DNA of 64,000 nt from Rhodanobacter sp. OK091 (GTDB lineage: Bacteria; Pseudomonadota; Gammaproteobacteria; Xanthomonadales; Rhodanobacteraceae), in the NCBI RefSeq assembly GCF_900142825.1, contig NZ_FRCH01000005.1, forward strand, positions 1-64,000, written 5' to 3'. Positions 20,177-30,000 of the stretch are shown here, piece by piece. A program made the translations under genes and the position numbers. The notes under the pieces are model-generated. The model had not been told where the DNA came from. It ran no database searches and saw nothing but the letters and a program-made list of their open reading frames with translations. Positions within the stretch are counted from its first letter, which is position 1. Every line of letters begins with the position of its first letter.

Positions 20177-20244
20177 TGTGGGAGCGACTTCAGTCGCGAT
20201 GGCTTTTGGAAAACCAAGAGCATCGCGACTGAAGTCGCTTCCAC
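20177..20244. repeat. Paired inverted REP unit (REPIN-like), GTGGGAGCGACTTCAGTCGCGATG type
   Basis: Left arm TGGGAGCGACTTCAGTCGCG and right arm CGCGACTGAAGTCGCTTCCA are inverted around about 20 nt. It lies between the convergent trHb and tpx genes. The head is GTGGGAG rather than GTAGGAG, so it is a diverged member of the family seen at 25004, 37563 and 57391. Confidence 0.75.
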
Positions 20245-20251
20245 CGATCCA

Positions 20252-20752
20252 TCACGCCAACGCGTTCAACGCCGCGTCGTAATCCGGTTCATGCGCGATC
20301 TCGCCGACCAGCTCGGCATGGATCACCTTGTCGTGTTCATCCAGCACCACTACCGCGCGCGCGGCCAGGCCGGTCAGCGGACCGCTGGCAATCGCCACTC
20401 CGTAGTCGTCGAGGAACTGGCGGCCGCGCATCAGCGACAGATTGATCACCTTGTCCAGCCCTTCGGCACCGCAGAAACGCGCCTGCGCAAACGGCAGATC
20501 GGCCGAGATACACAGCACCACGGTGTTGTCGAGCCGGCTCGCCGATTCGTTGAAATGGCGCACCGACATGGCGCAGGTCGGCGTGTCGACGCTGGGGAAA
20601 ATGTTCAGCACCTTGCGCTTGCCCGAAAATTTCGACAGCCCGGCATCGGACAGATCGCCGCCGACCAGCTGGAACGCCGGCGCGGTCGACCCGACCGCCG
20701 GAAACTTGCCGTTGACGCTGATCGGCTGACCCTTGAGCGTGACGTTGGACAT
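20252..20752 (-). CDS. tpx: Thiol peroxidase Tpx
   Basis: A 166-aa periplasmic/cytosolic 2-Cys peroxiredoxin reducing H2O2 and alkyl peroxides with thioredoxin. The peroxidatic Cys60 is in [12 protein letters not shown] and the resolving Cys94 in ARFCGAEG; the N-terminus [15 protein letters not shown] is characteristic. ATG 20752 has GAGG nearby. It is followed by the REP pair and preceded by a CopD-like gene in the same orientation (26-bp gap), so they may form an operon. Confidence 0.94.
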   Translation of the reverse strand: MSNVTLKGQPISVNGKFPAVGSTAPAFQLVGGDLSDAGLSKFSGKRKVLNIFPSVDTPTCAMSVRHFNESASRLDNTVVLCISADLPFAQARFCGAEGLDKVINLSLMRGRQFLDDYGVAIASGPLTGLAARAVVVLDEHDKVIHAELVGEIAHEPDYDAALNALA

Positions 20753-20778
20753 GTTGCACCTCGTGAGGAAAAAACGGC

Positions 20779-21267
20779 CTACAAGTAGAACATGGTCTTG
20801 GCCAGAAAGACGATCCCTATCGTCAAGCCCAGCACGATACGGTGGGTAAGCTGGAACCGGCAGACGTCCATCCCGCCATGGCGCATCGCCCACATCGCGT
20901 CGACGAATATGGCCAGCACACCGAACGCCAGCAGCACCTTCAGCAGCAGTAGATTTCCGAAGCGCGAGCCGACGCAGTCGAGGCCGTCGCAACGGATGTC
21001 GAACAACATGCCGCCACTGACGAACAGCAGGATCACCACCGCCGGCATGAAGCGGCGTGCCGCTGCCATCACCGCCTGTTCGATCCGCTGCATGGTGGCG
21101 CCGTCGAAGTGCTTGTGCAGCGATTCGACCACCAGCACCTCGAACGTCACCGCGCCGGCAAACACGATCGCGCAGGACAAGTGCAGCAGGACGATCCATG
21201 GATACCAGGCAGACACGGCGAAGCTCGGCGAGAGGAAGAGGTACAGGCTCCACCGCCACCGACGCAT
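20779..21267 (-). CDS. CopD-like integral membrane protein
   Basis: A 162-aa protein with four predicted membrane helices (near residues 23-45, 70-85, 105-125, 142-160). It resembles the CopD/DUF2269-like group ([26 protein letters not shown]-type loop [19 protein letters not shown]) with conserved His residues that could bind metal or haem. The start is uncertain: GTG at 21216 would give [13 protein letters not shown], fits a transcript starting about 41 bp below the FNR-like box at 21273-21286, and would remove an unusual Arg/Trp N-terminus. Confidence 0.65.
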   Translation of the reverse strand: MRRWRWSLYLFLSPSFAVSAWYPWIVLLHLSCAIVFAGAVTFEVLVVESLHKHFDGATMQRIEQAVMAAARRFMPAVVILLFVSGGMLFDIRCDGLDCVGSRFGNLLLLKVLLAFGVLAIFVDAMWAMRHGGMDVCRFQLTHRIVLGLTIGIVFLAKTMFYL

Positions 21268-21272
21268 CGGCC

Positions 21273-21286
21273 ATGACTTGCATCAA
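21273..21286. promoter_or_regulatory. FNR-like box near the CopD-like gene
   Basis: ATGACTTGCATCAA, a variant of TTGAT-N4-ATCAA, only 12 bp above the annotated start; it fits better if translation begins at GTG 21216. Confidence 0.4.
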
Positions 21287-21398
21287 GCGTCGCCGTTCCG
21301 TGCCTGCAGGAGCGGTTCCGCTTGCGCAAAAAAAAATAGGCACACGGTCATCCGTGCGATCCCCTGCGACAATTCGTGCGACGCACGTGCGGCAGGAA

Positions 21399-21412
21399 CT
21401 GACCTGCGTCAA
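21399..21412. promoter_or_regulatory. FNR-like box upstream of the ubiD operon
   Basis: CTGACCTGCGTCAA, centred about 187 bp upstream of the first gene of the operon. This is farther away than usual for a class II FNR site. Confidence 0.35.
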
Positions 21413-21592
21413 GAAGGCCCACCGGCATTGCCTCCAACATGCGTGCATGCTCGAAGGAAAATGCGCGATGAGTAGGCGTTCCGAGTTCTTTTCGGAGTTG
21501 CTCCGTGTGCGCGTGTGGATCCCGATCCTCGCCATGCCGAAATCCTGGACCTCCGCCATCGGGCACGCCCAGCCATGATCACGGAGTCTTCG

Positions 21593-22711
21593 ATGGATAC
21601 CATCCTGCGCCTCGTCAATCCGCAGCGTGAAGCCGAACGCCGCTGGGTGCACACCGCCCTGGCCAAGTTGATGCAGGAATCGGCGCGCTCGGCCGACACG
21701 CATCTGCTCAAGCTGAATTTCCCCGGATTCCACGGCATCGACTTCTATTTCAAGGACGAGGCCTCGCACCCCACCGGCAGCCTCAAGCACCGGCTCGCGC
21801 GCTCGCTGTTCCTGTATGCGTTGTGCAACGGGCGACTGCATGACGGCCAGACGGTGGTCGATGCCTCTTCCGGCAGCACCGCCATTTCCGAGGCGTGGTT
21901 CGCGCGCATGCTGGGGCTTCCGTTCGTCGCGGTGATGCCGGCATGCACCGCGCCGGGCAAGATCCGCGACGTGCAGGCACTGGGCGGCGAATGCGATCTG
22001 GTCGACGACCCCGCCCGGGTGCACGCACGCGCGGCCGAACATGCCGCACGCGGCGCCTGCCATCTGGATCAGTTCGGCCTCGCCGAACGCGCTACCGACT
22101 GGCGCGGCAACAACAACATCGCCGAGTCCATCATCGGCCAGCTCGCGCTGGAGGCGGAACCGGAACCGGAATGGATCGTCTGCGGCGCCGGCACCGGGGG
22201 TACTTCGGCCACGATAGGCCGCTACCTGCGCTACCGCCGACTGCACAGCCGCCTGTGCGTCGCCGAGCCCACCGGCAGCGGCTTCGTGCATGGCTGGCGC
22301 ACGCGCGACGCCGGCGCCGTAGCCAGCCAGCCCACCTTGATCGAGGGCATTGGCCGGCCGCGGGTCGAGCCCGGTTTCCTGTTCGATGTGGTCGACCGAG
22401 TCATCGAAGTACCGGACAGCGCCTCGATCGCCGCCGCCTGGCTGCTGGAGGAACTGCTGGGCCGTCGCTACGGCGGCTCGTCCGGCACCAACTTCGTGGC
22501 TTGCCTGCAACTGGCCGCGTCGATGCGCGCCCGAGGCGAACGCGGCAGCATCGTCAGCCTGTTGTGCGATCGCGGCGAACGCTACGCACAGACGCTGTTC
22601 GATCCGCTGTGGCTGGCCGCCCATCGCATCGACACCACGCCATGGGACGCCGCGCTGCGCGCGAGCTTGGCCAGCGGCAGCATGCCGGTCGAAGCCAGCG
22701 CCACGACGTGA
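21593..22711 (+). CDS. PLP-dependent cysteine synthase-family protein (cysteine desulfhydrase-like)
   Basis: A 372-aa fold type II PLP enzyme related to CysK but diverged. The PLP lysine is in [14 protein letters not shown], the phosphate loop is [11 protein letters not shown] (CysK has SGNTG) and the Gly-rich segment is [16 protein letters not shown]. These variants resemble the Cds1-like cysteine desulfhydrase branch, so cysteine breakdown with sulfide release is possible but unproven. ATG 21593 has CGGAG 7 nt upstream; ATG 21575 is an alternative. It is first in a three-gene operon with GTGA overlaps to a prephenate dehydrogenase-like gene and ubiD. Confidence 0.78.
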   Translation: MDTILRLVNPQREAERRWVHTALAKLMQESARSADTHLLKLNFPGFHGIDFYFKDEASHPTGSLKHRLARSLFLYALCNGRLHDGQTVVDASSGSTAISEAWFARMLGLPFVAVMPACTAPGKIRDVQALGGECDLVDDPARVHARAAEHAARGACHLDQFGLAERATDWRGNNNIAESIIGQLALEAEPEPEWIVCGAGTGGTSATIGRYLRYRRLHSRLCVAEPTGSGFVHGWRTRDAGAVASQPTLIEGIGRPRVEPGFLFDVVDRVIEVPDSASIAAAWLLEELLGRRYGGSSGTNFVACLQLAASMRARGERGSIVSLLCDRGERYAQTLFDPLWLAAHRIDTTPWDAALRASLASGSMPVEASATT

Positions 22712-23541
22712 GCGCCATCGCTATGCAATACCTCGCGAAGCCCGCGATGACCTTCGCCGTGCTGGGCTATGGCCGCTTCGGCCAGGCCTTTGCCGACTTG
22801 TTGCTGCAGGCGGGACATCGTGTTCGCGCGTTCGATCCGCGCGCCGACGTCCCGACCGCGCTGGCTGCCGCGTCGATGTCCGCCGCGGTCGACGCCGCTT
22901 CATGGATCGTGCTGGCGATGCCGGTGCCGCAGATGCGCGATGCGTTGCACGCGCTGCGCCCGCGACTGCATGCGGGGCAGACCGTGCTCGACGTGGGCAG
23001 TGTGAAAATGCATCCCTGCGCGATGATGGACGAGCTGCTCGGCGCCGAGATCGCCCACGTCGGCACGCATCCGCTGTTCGGGCCGCTCAGCCTGGCCCGC
23101 GGCGAGCGGCCGCTGCGCACGGTGATCTGCGCCAGCGCACGGCACCCGCAGGCCGCGGCGCGGGCGCGCGCACTGTTTATCGAACTCGGCTGCGAAGTGA
23201 TCGAGCAGGATCCGGACAGCCACGACCGCGCCATGGCGAATACTCACGCACTGGCCTTCTTCCTGGCCAAAGGCCTGGTCGATCTGGGCGTGGACGACGA
23301 CATGACGCTGGCGCCGCCGTCGTTCCAGGGCTTGAAGCACATGCTGGCGGCGGTGCGCGGCGATGCCGGCCACCTGTTCGCCGCGATCCAGCGGGAGAAC
23401 CCTTACGCCGCCGAAGCGCGTTCACGATTGCTCGTGTCGCTGGAGTCGATCCATCGCAAGCTGCTGGTCGACGACGATGATGATGATGATGATGCGGATG
23501 GCAGTCTGGCCATCCCCGGCAGCCCGGGCCTCTTCCCGTGA
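22708..23541 (+). CDS. Prephenate dehydrogenase-like protein with poly-Asp tail
   Basis: About 277 aa. The N-terminal Rossmann motif [15 protein letters not shown] is followed by a domain with [15 protein letters not shown] and the helical [17 protein letters not shown] dimer region, as in prephenate/arogenate dehydrogenases (TyrA). Expected activity would be oxidation of prephenate to 4-hydroxyphenylpyruvate, but substrate residues were not verified. The tail contains eight consecutive Asp encoded by a GAT/GAC microsatellite (about 23470-23495). GTG 22708 overlaps the previous stop (GTGA); ATG 22723 is an alternative start. Confidence 0.75.
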   Translation: MSAIAMQYLAKPAMTFAVLGYGRFGQAFADLLLQAGHRVRAFDPRADVPTALAAASMSAAVDAASWIVLAMPVPQMRDALHALRPRLHAGQTVLDVGSVKMHPCAMMDELLGAEIAHVGTHPLFGPLSLARGERPLRTVICASARHPQAAARARALFIELGCEVIEQDPDSHDRAMANTHALAFFLAKGLVDLGVDDDMTLAPPSFQGLKHMLAAVRGDAGHLFAAIQRENPYAAEARSRLLVSLESIHRKLLVDDDDDDDDADGSLAIPGSPGLFP

Positions 23542-25007
23542 GCTTTCACGACCTGCGCGGTTTTCTCGCCTTGCTCGAACGCGACCGGCAGCTGCTGCGC
23601 GTCGCTGCCGCGATCGATCCGCATCTGGAATCCACCGCGCTGAGCCTGCGTGCGTTGCGCGAAGGTGGCCCGGCACTGCTGATGGAGCAGCCGGCGGGCG
23701 CGACGCATGCGCTGCTCGGCAACCTGTTCGGTCATCGCCGGCGCATCGAGCTGGCGCTGGCCGGGCGCCCGCTGGCCTCACTGCGCGAACTCGGCCAGCT
23801 GCTGGCGGCGATCAAGGAACCGCGCTGGCCATCCAGCCTGCGCCAGGCCTTGTCGAGCTGGCCGGAGCTGGCCCAGCTCGCCCACGTGGCACCGCAGCGC
23901 GTACGCGAGGCCGCGTTCGAGCACGAGACACTGCAGGGAAGCGAGATCGACCTCGCGCGCCTGCCGATCCAGCACTGCTGGCCCGACGATGTCGGCAAGC
24001 TGATCACCTTCGGCCTGGTGGTGACACGCGGCACGAACAAGCCGCGACAGAACGTGGCGATCTACCGCCAGCAGGTGATCGGGCCGAACCGCGTGATCAT
24101 GCGCTGGCTGCCGCATCGCGGTGGCGCGCTCGACTACGCGGACTGGTGCGCCGCGCATCCGCAGCAGCCATTTCCCGTGCTGGTAGCGATCGGCGCCGAC
24201 CCGGCTACCATGCTGGCGGCGGTGGCGCCGGTGCCGGACAGCTTGTCCGAATACGAATTCGCCGGCTTGTTGCGCGGCCAGCGCACCCGCGTCTGGCACA
24301 GTGAATTGGCCGGCCTGGATGCACCGGCCGGCGCGGAAATCCTGCTGGAGGGTTTCATTCATCCCGGCGACACCGCGCTGGAAGGTCCATTCGGCGACCA
24401 CACCGGCTACTACAACGCTCAGGACCGCTTCCCCGTATTCACCATCGAGCGCATGCGTCTGCGGCGCGAGGCGATCTATCACGGCAGCTACATGGGCCGC
24501 GCGCCGCATGACGAACCGTCGGTGCTGGCGCTGGCGTTGAACGATATCTTCGTGCCGATTCTGCAGAAGGTGTTTCCGGAGATCGTGGATTTCTACCTGC
24601 CGCCGGAGGCGTGCTCGTACCGCATCGCCGTGGTCAGCATCCGCAAGCAATACGCCGGCCACGCACGACGCGTGATGATGGGCGTGTGGTCATACCTGCG
24701 TCAGTTCACCTACACCAAGTTCGTGATCATCACCGACGACGATATCGATGTGCGGGACTGGGCGCAGGTGATCTGGGCGGTATCGACCCGCGTCGATCCG
24801 GCGCGCGACGCGATGCTGATGGAGAACACGCCGATCGACTATCTCGACTTCGCCAGCCCGACCGCGGGGCTGGGCTCGAAGCTTGGCCTCGACGCGACCA
24901 ACAAATGGCCGTCCGAAACAACCCGCACGTGGAGCCGGCCCATCGTGCCGGATGCAGCGGTGGAGCGACGCGTCGACACGTTGTGGGCGGTGCTGCGCGA
25001 CAGGTAG
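23538..25007 (+). CDS. ubiD: 4-hydroxy-3-polyprenylbenzoate decarboxylase UbiD
   Basis: Prenyl-FMN-dependent decarboxylase of ubiquinone synthesis, 489 aa (E. coli UbiD is about 497). Full-length similarity from [16 protein letters not shown] to [10 protein letters not shown]. Characteristic segments include [46 protein letters not shown] and [15 protein letters not shown] start overlaps the previous stop (GTGA), showing translational coupling to the prephenate dehydrogenase-like gene. The TAG stop lies inside the first arm of a REP pair. UbiX, which makes the cofactor, is not in the window. Confidence 0.93.
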   Translation: MSFHDLRGFLALLERDRQLLRVAAAIDPHLESTALSLRALREGGPALLMEQPAGATHALLGNLFGHRRRIELALAGRPLASLRELGQLLAAIKEPRWPSSLRQALSSWPELAQLAHVAPQRVREAAFEHETLQGSEIDLARLPIQHCWPDDVGKLITFGLVVTRGTNKPRQNVAIYRQQVIGPNRVIMRWLPHRGGALDYADWCAAHPQQPFPVLVAIGADPATMLAAVAPVPDSLSEYEFAGLLRGQRTRVWHSELAGLDAPAGAEILLEGFIHPGDTALEGPFGDHTGYYNAQDRFPVFTIERMRLRREAIYHGSYMGRAPHDEPSVLALALNDIFVPILQKVFPEIVDFYLPPEACSYRIAVVSIRKQYAGHARRVMMGVWSYLRQFTYTKFVIITDDDIDVRDWAQVIWAVSTRVDPARDAMLMENTPIDYLDFASPTAGLGSKLGLDATNKWPSETTRTWSRPIVPDAAVERRVDTLWAVLRDR

Positions 25008-25077
25008 GAGCGCACCCTGTGCGCGATGGCTCTTCGTCACGTGACGGAAGGCATTCGCGCACAGGGTGCGCTCCTAC
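25004..25077. repeat. Paired inverted GTAG REP unit (REPIN-like)
   Basis: Arms GTAGGAGCGCACCCTGTGCG and CGCACAGGGTGCGCTCCTAC flank a 30-nt centre that itself contains the palindrome GTCACGTGAC. The unit supplies the ubiD stop codon and separates ubiD from the convergent exported-protein gene. Confidence 0.85.
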
Positions 25078-25081
25078 CGCC

Positions 25082-25568
25082 TCACGGTTCGTCGTGCATC
25101 ACGTGTTCGACCGGAGCTGGCCTGTCCCAGCCGGGATCGTTGAAGTACTGCGGGTAGTGCGCGATCGCCGCACGCATGTCGGCTACCGCCCCGACCTTCT
25201 TCGGATCGGCCTTCAGCGCCTGTGCCGCGCTCATCAGCGGCGCCAGGATGCCGTGCAGCGCGGCATCAGGCTCGGGCGCCAGCTTGCAGTGGACAAACAT
25301 GAAGGTCACCGCCTCCTCGACGGTGGTGGCCCGATCCACCGCCATCGGCGCGCTCATGTGACCCATCTCGTAGTGGCGCAGCTCGTCGACTGCGGCATAC
25401 GCGCGGCGCATGCCGTCGCGCAGCGAGGTGTCGGGCGTCCAGCGCTTCACCGGCGCGGATGCGGCTGTCGTGGCGGCAAGCCTCATGAACGTGCCCGGGA
25501 ACGGCGTAGGCAGTCATGACCACGCCGAGGCCAGCCGCCAGGGCAAGAACGGTTCTCATGGATTTCAT
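25082..25568 (-). pseudogene. Frameshifted exported protein (DnrO-like family of Xanthomonadales)
   Basis: Two parts in different frames. From ATG 25568 (good CTGGAG site) a clean signal peptide MKSMRTVLALAAGLGVVMTA is read, then the frame runs into Arg/His-rich nonsense. From about 25490 a second frame holds an intact ORF (25082-25486, 134 aa) with RWTPDTSLRDGMRRAYAAVDEL, HYEMGHM and FVHCKLAPEPDAALHGIL, which I recall from small exported proteins labelled DnrO in Xanthomonadales. A one-base change between about 25485 and 25520 would join them. Either a recent frameshift or a sequencing error; translation from 25486 alone would lose export. Confidence 0.65.
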
Positions 25569-25700
25569 GCAGGAAACTCCAGCAGGCAGTGCAGACTCCG
25601 CGAATGGAAGCATGCTAGCGCGCGACGACGCGGCCCCTACTGATTCATATCAACATCACGGCGCACCAGCCGCATTGTTTCGTTTCCGTCCCAATGGATT

Positions 25701-25714
25701 TTGATCGCGATCAA
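25701..25714. promoter_or_regulatory. Perfect FNR/ANR box
   Basis: TTGATCGCGATCAA matches all ten defined positions of TTGAT-N4-ATCAA. It is 140 bp from the DnrO-like start and 172 bp from ompW, so its target is ambiguous. Confidence 0.7.
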
Positions 25715-25805
25715 GTCGCAGGCAAATCCGTGCGCGATGGCTAACCGCCGCATGCGCGGACGCTGTGGCGTAACGTCGCAACCCCCAGGCTTCCCCACCG
25801 TGAAA

Positions 25806-25819
25806 CTGACCTGCATCAA
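25806..25819. promoter_or_regulatory. FNR-like box upstream of ompW
   Basis: CTGACCTGCATCAA, centred about 67 bp above the ompW ATG, the same distance as at other putative FNR targets here. Confidence 0.6.
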
Positions 25820-25879
25820 TTGTCCTCAGGTGTCGTCTCGGAGAATGCGCGCGGCACACACCAACCTAAGGACAACAAC

Positions 25880-26494
25880 ATGAAATCCCTGCTTCCCCTG
25901 TTTATCGTTACCGCCCTCGCTGTCGGTGCGGCATCTACCGCGCACGCCACCGATACCGATTCCTGGGTGGTCCGTTTCGGGGCGCATACCATCAATCCTC
26001 AATCGGATAACGGTCATCTCGCCGGCATGAAGGCCAGCATCGACAGCGACACCAAGCCGACCGCCAGTCTCGAATATCTGTTCGCTCCGTCCTGGAGCGT
26101 CGAGATACTTGCCGCATTGCCGTTCAAGCACGAAGTCAGGCTCGATGGTCAGAAGGCGGCCAGCACCAAGCAGCTGCCGCCCGTGCTCGGCGTGAACTAT
26201 CACTTCATGCCTGAGGCGCAGGTGTCGCCTTTCGTCGGCGCCGGCATCAACTACACGCGCTTCTTCAGCACCAAGGGCGAAGGCCTGCTGCAAGGCGCCA
26301 AGGTGAAGATCGACAACAGCTGGGGCGCGGCCGCGCACGCGGGTGTCGACGTCAAGCTGTCGGAGCGCTGGCTGCTGACCGCCGACGTGCGCTGGATCGG
26401 TATCAAGGGCGATGTGCATGTCAACGGCGCCAACGTGGGCACGGCGAAGGTCAACCCATGGGTCTACGGCCTGAGCTTCGGCTACCGCTTCTGA
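25880..26494 (+). CDS. ompW: OmpW-family outer membrane protein
   Basis: A 204-aa eight-stranded barrel with a hydrophobic channel. The signal peptide ends near AHATD; the mature part has WVVRFGAHTINPQSDN, SLEYLFAPSWSVEILAALPFKHEV, PVLGVNYHFMPEAQVSPFVGAGINYTRF and terminal GLSFGYRF with the C-terminal Phe. RBS AAGGA precedes ATG 25880. OmpW is a known FNR target in enteric bacteria, which fits the FNR-like box upstream. Confidence 0.92.
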   Translation: MKSLLPLFIVTALAVGAASTAHATDTDSWVVRFGAHTINPQSDNGHLAGMKASIDSDTKPTASLEYLFAPSWSVEILAALPFKHEVRLDGQKAASTKQLPPVLGVNYHFMPEAQVSPFVGAGINYTRFFSTKGEGLLQGAKVKIDNSWGAAAHAGVDVKLSERWLLTADVRWIGIKGDVHVNGANVGTAKVNPWVYGLSFGYRF

Positions 26495-26519
26495 TCTAAG
26501 GACGCCCGAGCATACCTTG

Positions 26520-26553
26520 GGGCGCTCGTGTCTTCCTTGAGCGCCCTTTCCTT
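26520..26553 (+). terminator. Terminator after ompW
   Basis: GGGCGCTC and GAGCGCCC stem, 11-nt loop, followed by TTTCCTTT, 26 nt after the stop. Confidence 0.8.
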
Positions 26554-26623
26554 TCGACACGCAGTCAGTGATCCGCAGCAAGGGCGGGTGGCGCCGCGTG
26601 GGCGCTGCCCGATCTCGCGCACA

Positions 26624-27091
26624 TCAAGCGGACACCGCGGGATGTACCTGTACACCGCTACCGTCGCGCACGGTGACGTCCACCGCAATACCGTGACGCA
26701 CGCTTTCGGTGACGATGCAGAAGTCCTCGAACTGTGCCAGCAACCGCTCGATCTGCGCGTAGCTGGCGGCGGTCTCCGGCAGCTCGATCGCCACGTCGAT
26801 ATGCACCACGCGCAGGCGGTTGTGCTCGTTGCGCTCCAGCCGTGCCTTCGCCCTGGCCACGATGCTGCCCGGGTTGTTCTTGTACTTGCGCAACGAGAAC
26901 AACAAGCTGGCACTCAGGCAATTGGCCACGGCGGCGACCAGCATGCGCGACGGATTCGGGCCAGTGTCGCCGCCCAGCGGCGCGGATTCGTCGGTGTGCA
27001 GCGCGGGGATCGCGGTGTCGTCGAACTCGATGCGGAAAACGTAATCCGACTCCTGGGTCAGGGTGAGAGTGAATTCCTGGGTCTCGCTCAT
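26624..27091 (-). CDS. OsmC-family protein
   Basis: A 155-aa OsmC/Ohr-fold protein with the two conserved cysteines, in VANCLSASLLFSL (about Cys58) and FEDFCIVTESV (about Cys125), used by the family as a thiol peroxidase pair. It is last in the probable sulfide operon, only 2 bp after the RND pump gene, so reduction of organic hydroperoxides or hydropersulfides is a reasonable guess. N-terminus MSETQEFTLTLTQESDYVFR is unusual for plain Ohr; this is closer to the redox OsmC subgroup. Confidence 0.82.
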   Translation of the reverse strand: MSETQEFTLTLTQESDYVFRIEFDDTAIPALHTDESAPLGGDTGPNPSRMLVAAVANCLSASLLFSLRKYKNNPGSIVARAKARLERNEHNRLRVVHIDVAIELPETAASYAQIERLLAQFEDFCIVTESVRHGIAVDVTVRDGSGVQVHPAVSA

Positions 27092-27093
27092 GC

Positions 27094-30000
27094 TCACGCT
27101 CCTTCGGGGGATGGTGTCTCGGGTAAGGGATGCCGCTGCAACCATACGTAATACAGCAGCGGAATTACCAGCAAGGTCAGCGCCGTCGACACCAGGATGC
27201 CGAAGATCAGCGACACCGCCAGGCCCTGGAAGATCGGATCGTCGACGATAAAGAGGCCGCCAATCATCGCCGCCACCCCGGTCAGCACGATGGGCTTCGC
27301 GCGCACCGCAGCGGCGTCGATCACTGCATCGCGCAACGACTGTCCGGCACTCAGCGCATGGTTGATGAAATCGATCAGCAGGATCGAGTTGCGCACGATG
27401 ATGCCGGCCAGCGCGATCATGCCTATCATCGAAGTAGCGGTGTATTGCGCGCCCAGCAAGGCATGTCCCGGCATCACGCCGATCACGGTCAGCGGGATCG
27501 GCGCCATGATGATCAGCGGCACCACGTAGCTCTTGAACTGACCGACCACCAGCAGGTAGATCAGCAGCAGGCCGACTGAGTAGGCCAGCCCCATGTCGCG
27601 GAACGTCTCGAACGTGATCTGCCACTCGCCATCCCACTTCACCGCGGCGCGTGTGGTGTCGGTGGGCTGCGCGGTGAAGTACTGCTGCAGCAGCTGGCCG
27701 TCCAGCCGGTCGTGGCCCAGTTCGCCGACCAGCGAGAACATGCCGTACAGCGGGCTGTCGGTGGCGCCGGCATCGTCTCCGGTAACCGTGGCATAAGGCA
27801 GCAGATCCTTGTGATAGATCGCCTTTTCCCAGTTCGCCGGCTGCACGCCCACCACCTCGGACAGCGGCACCAGCGCACCGCCTTGCGCACGCATGCGCAA
27901 CGCCAGCAGCTGGCTCATCGCCGCCTGGTCGCCCGCGTCAAGGCGCAGGCGTATCGGCACCGCATACTTCGCGTGGCCATCCATCAGGTAGGTCGCATCG
28001 TCGCCCGACAACGCGGTGCGCAACACCTGTGCGATGGACGCCTGATCCAGCCCCAGCCGCGCCGCGCGTGCACGATCGACCACCAGCACCTCGCGTGGCG
28101 CATCCGCTTCCACGCTGGTGTCGACATCGACGATGTCGGGGTTGGCCTTGAACTTCTGCTCGAGTTCGCGCGCCGTGCGGCGCACGCCGGCGTAGTCGGG
28201 TCCGTAGACCTCGGCCACGATCGGTGCGAGCACCGGCGGACCGGGCGGCACCTCGACCACTTTCACCGAAGCACCGTAGCGCGCGCCGATGCGGGCCAGC
28301 GCGGGCCGCACAGCCAGCGCGATGGCATGGCTCTGGCGCGAACGCTCGCTCTTGTCGACCAGGCTCACCTGCAGGTCGCCGACGATAGGGCCGCTGCGCA
28401 GGTAGTACTGGCGCACCAGCCCGTTGAAGGTGATCGGTGCGGCGGTACCGGCGTAGCTCTGCCAGTCCTTCACTTCGGGCACGCCGGCCAGGCTCTGCGC
28501 GAGTTCGCCGAGCAGCCGGTTGGTGCGCTCCAGCGTGCCGCCTTCGGGCATGTCCACCACGATCTGGAACTCGGACTTGTTGTCGAACGGCAGCATCTTC
28601 AGCACCACCGCCTTGATCACCACCAGGCCGACGGCGCCCAGCACCAGCACGCCCATCGCGGCAAACAGCAGACGGCGTCGACGCGGCGCACGGTTGCCAT
28701 CGAGGAACGGCAGCATCAGGCGATGAAAGACGCGGTGCAGGCGACCGTCGCCCGCGGCATGACCTTCCGTCGGCGTCGCATCGGTGTGCCGGTGATGGCC
28801 GAGCAGCTTGAGCGCCAGCCATGGCGTCACGATCAGCGCGACCGCCAGCGACAGCAACATGCCGGCCGAGGCGTTGATTGGGATCGGCCGCATGTACGGC
28901 CCCATCAAGCCGGATACGAAGGCCATCGGCAGCAGCGCGGCAATCACCGTGAAGGTGGCCAGGATGGTCGGCCCGCCGACCTCGCTGACCGCCGCGGGAA
29001 TCGCCTCGCGCAGGGTGCGCCCACCCAGCGCCATGTGCCGGTGGATGTTCTCCACCACCACGATCGCATCGTCGACCAGGATGCCGATCGAGAAGATCAG
29101 CGCGAACAGCGAGACCCGGTTGATGGTGAAGCCCATCGCCCACGACGCGAACAAAGTCAGCGCCAGCGTGATGACCACGGCGCTGCCGACCACGATCGCT
29201 TCGCGCCAACCCATCGTCAGCAGTACCAGCAGCACTACCGAGAAGGTGGCGAAGATCAGCTTGTGGATCAGCTTGTCCGCCTTGTCGGTGGCGGTCTGGC
29301 CGTAGTCGCGGGTCACCGTGACGTGGACGCCGGCGGGAATCACCACGCCTTCGAGCACACGCAGTCGCGCGCCGATCGCGCGGGTGATGTCGGCGGCATT
29401 GGTCCCCGGCTTCTTCGCTATCGCGATGGTCACCGCCGGCGCGTTGCCGGTGGCGGGGCCGGCCTTGCCGGCGGGCGCGCCGAACCGGACATAACGGCTG
29501 GGCAGATCGGCACCCTGATGGATCGCGGCCACATCGGAAAGGAGCACCGGCTGGCCATCCTTCAGGCCGATCACCAGCTGGGCCACGTCTGCCGCGTCGG
29601 CGAGAAAGCGTCCGGCGGTCACCGGCACGTCGCGGCTGCCTGTCACGCGATCGCCGGCCTGCGTCACCACATTGGCCGCACGCAAGGCATTCGCCAGGTC
29701 GCCGATCGCCATGCCGTACGCGGCCAGTTTCGCCGCATCCAGGTCCACCACTACCGCCCGCTCGGGTGCGCCGATGGTGTAGACGTCGCGCGTACCGGGC
29801 ACGCGCTTCAATTCGGTTTCCAGCGTATGCGCGACTTCGGCCAGCTGGGTCGGGCCTCGCGCGGGATCGTCGCTCCACAACGTGAGCGCCATCACCGGCA
29901 CGTCGTCGATGCCCATCGGCCGCACCAGCGGCCGGCCCACACCCAGGTTGGGCGGCACGAAGTCCTGGTTCTGGAACACCTGGTTGTACAGCCGCACGAT

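Larger units (their letters stand above)
21268..21592. other. 325-bp divergent intergenic region with two FNR-like boxes
   Basis: No credible gene. It contains ATGACTTGCATCAA at 21273-21286 and CTGACCTGCGTCAA at 21399-21412 and an A9 tract near 21329. The boxes could serve the CopD-like/tpx genes and the ubiD operon respectively. Confidence 0.5.
25569..25879. other. 311-bp divergent region with a perfect and a near-perfect FNR box
   Basis: No gene seen. It holds TTGATCGCGATCAA (25701-25714) and CTGACCTGCATCAA (25806-25819) between the reverse DnrO-like gene and forward ompW. Confidence 0.7.

Noticed and set aside
23465..23500. GAT/GAC microsatellite as a phase-variation switch
   Set aside because: Changes in a trinucleotide run would not shift frame; it only varies Asp number near the C-terminus.
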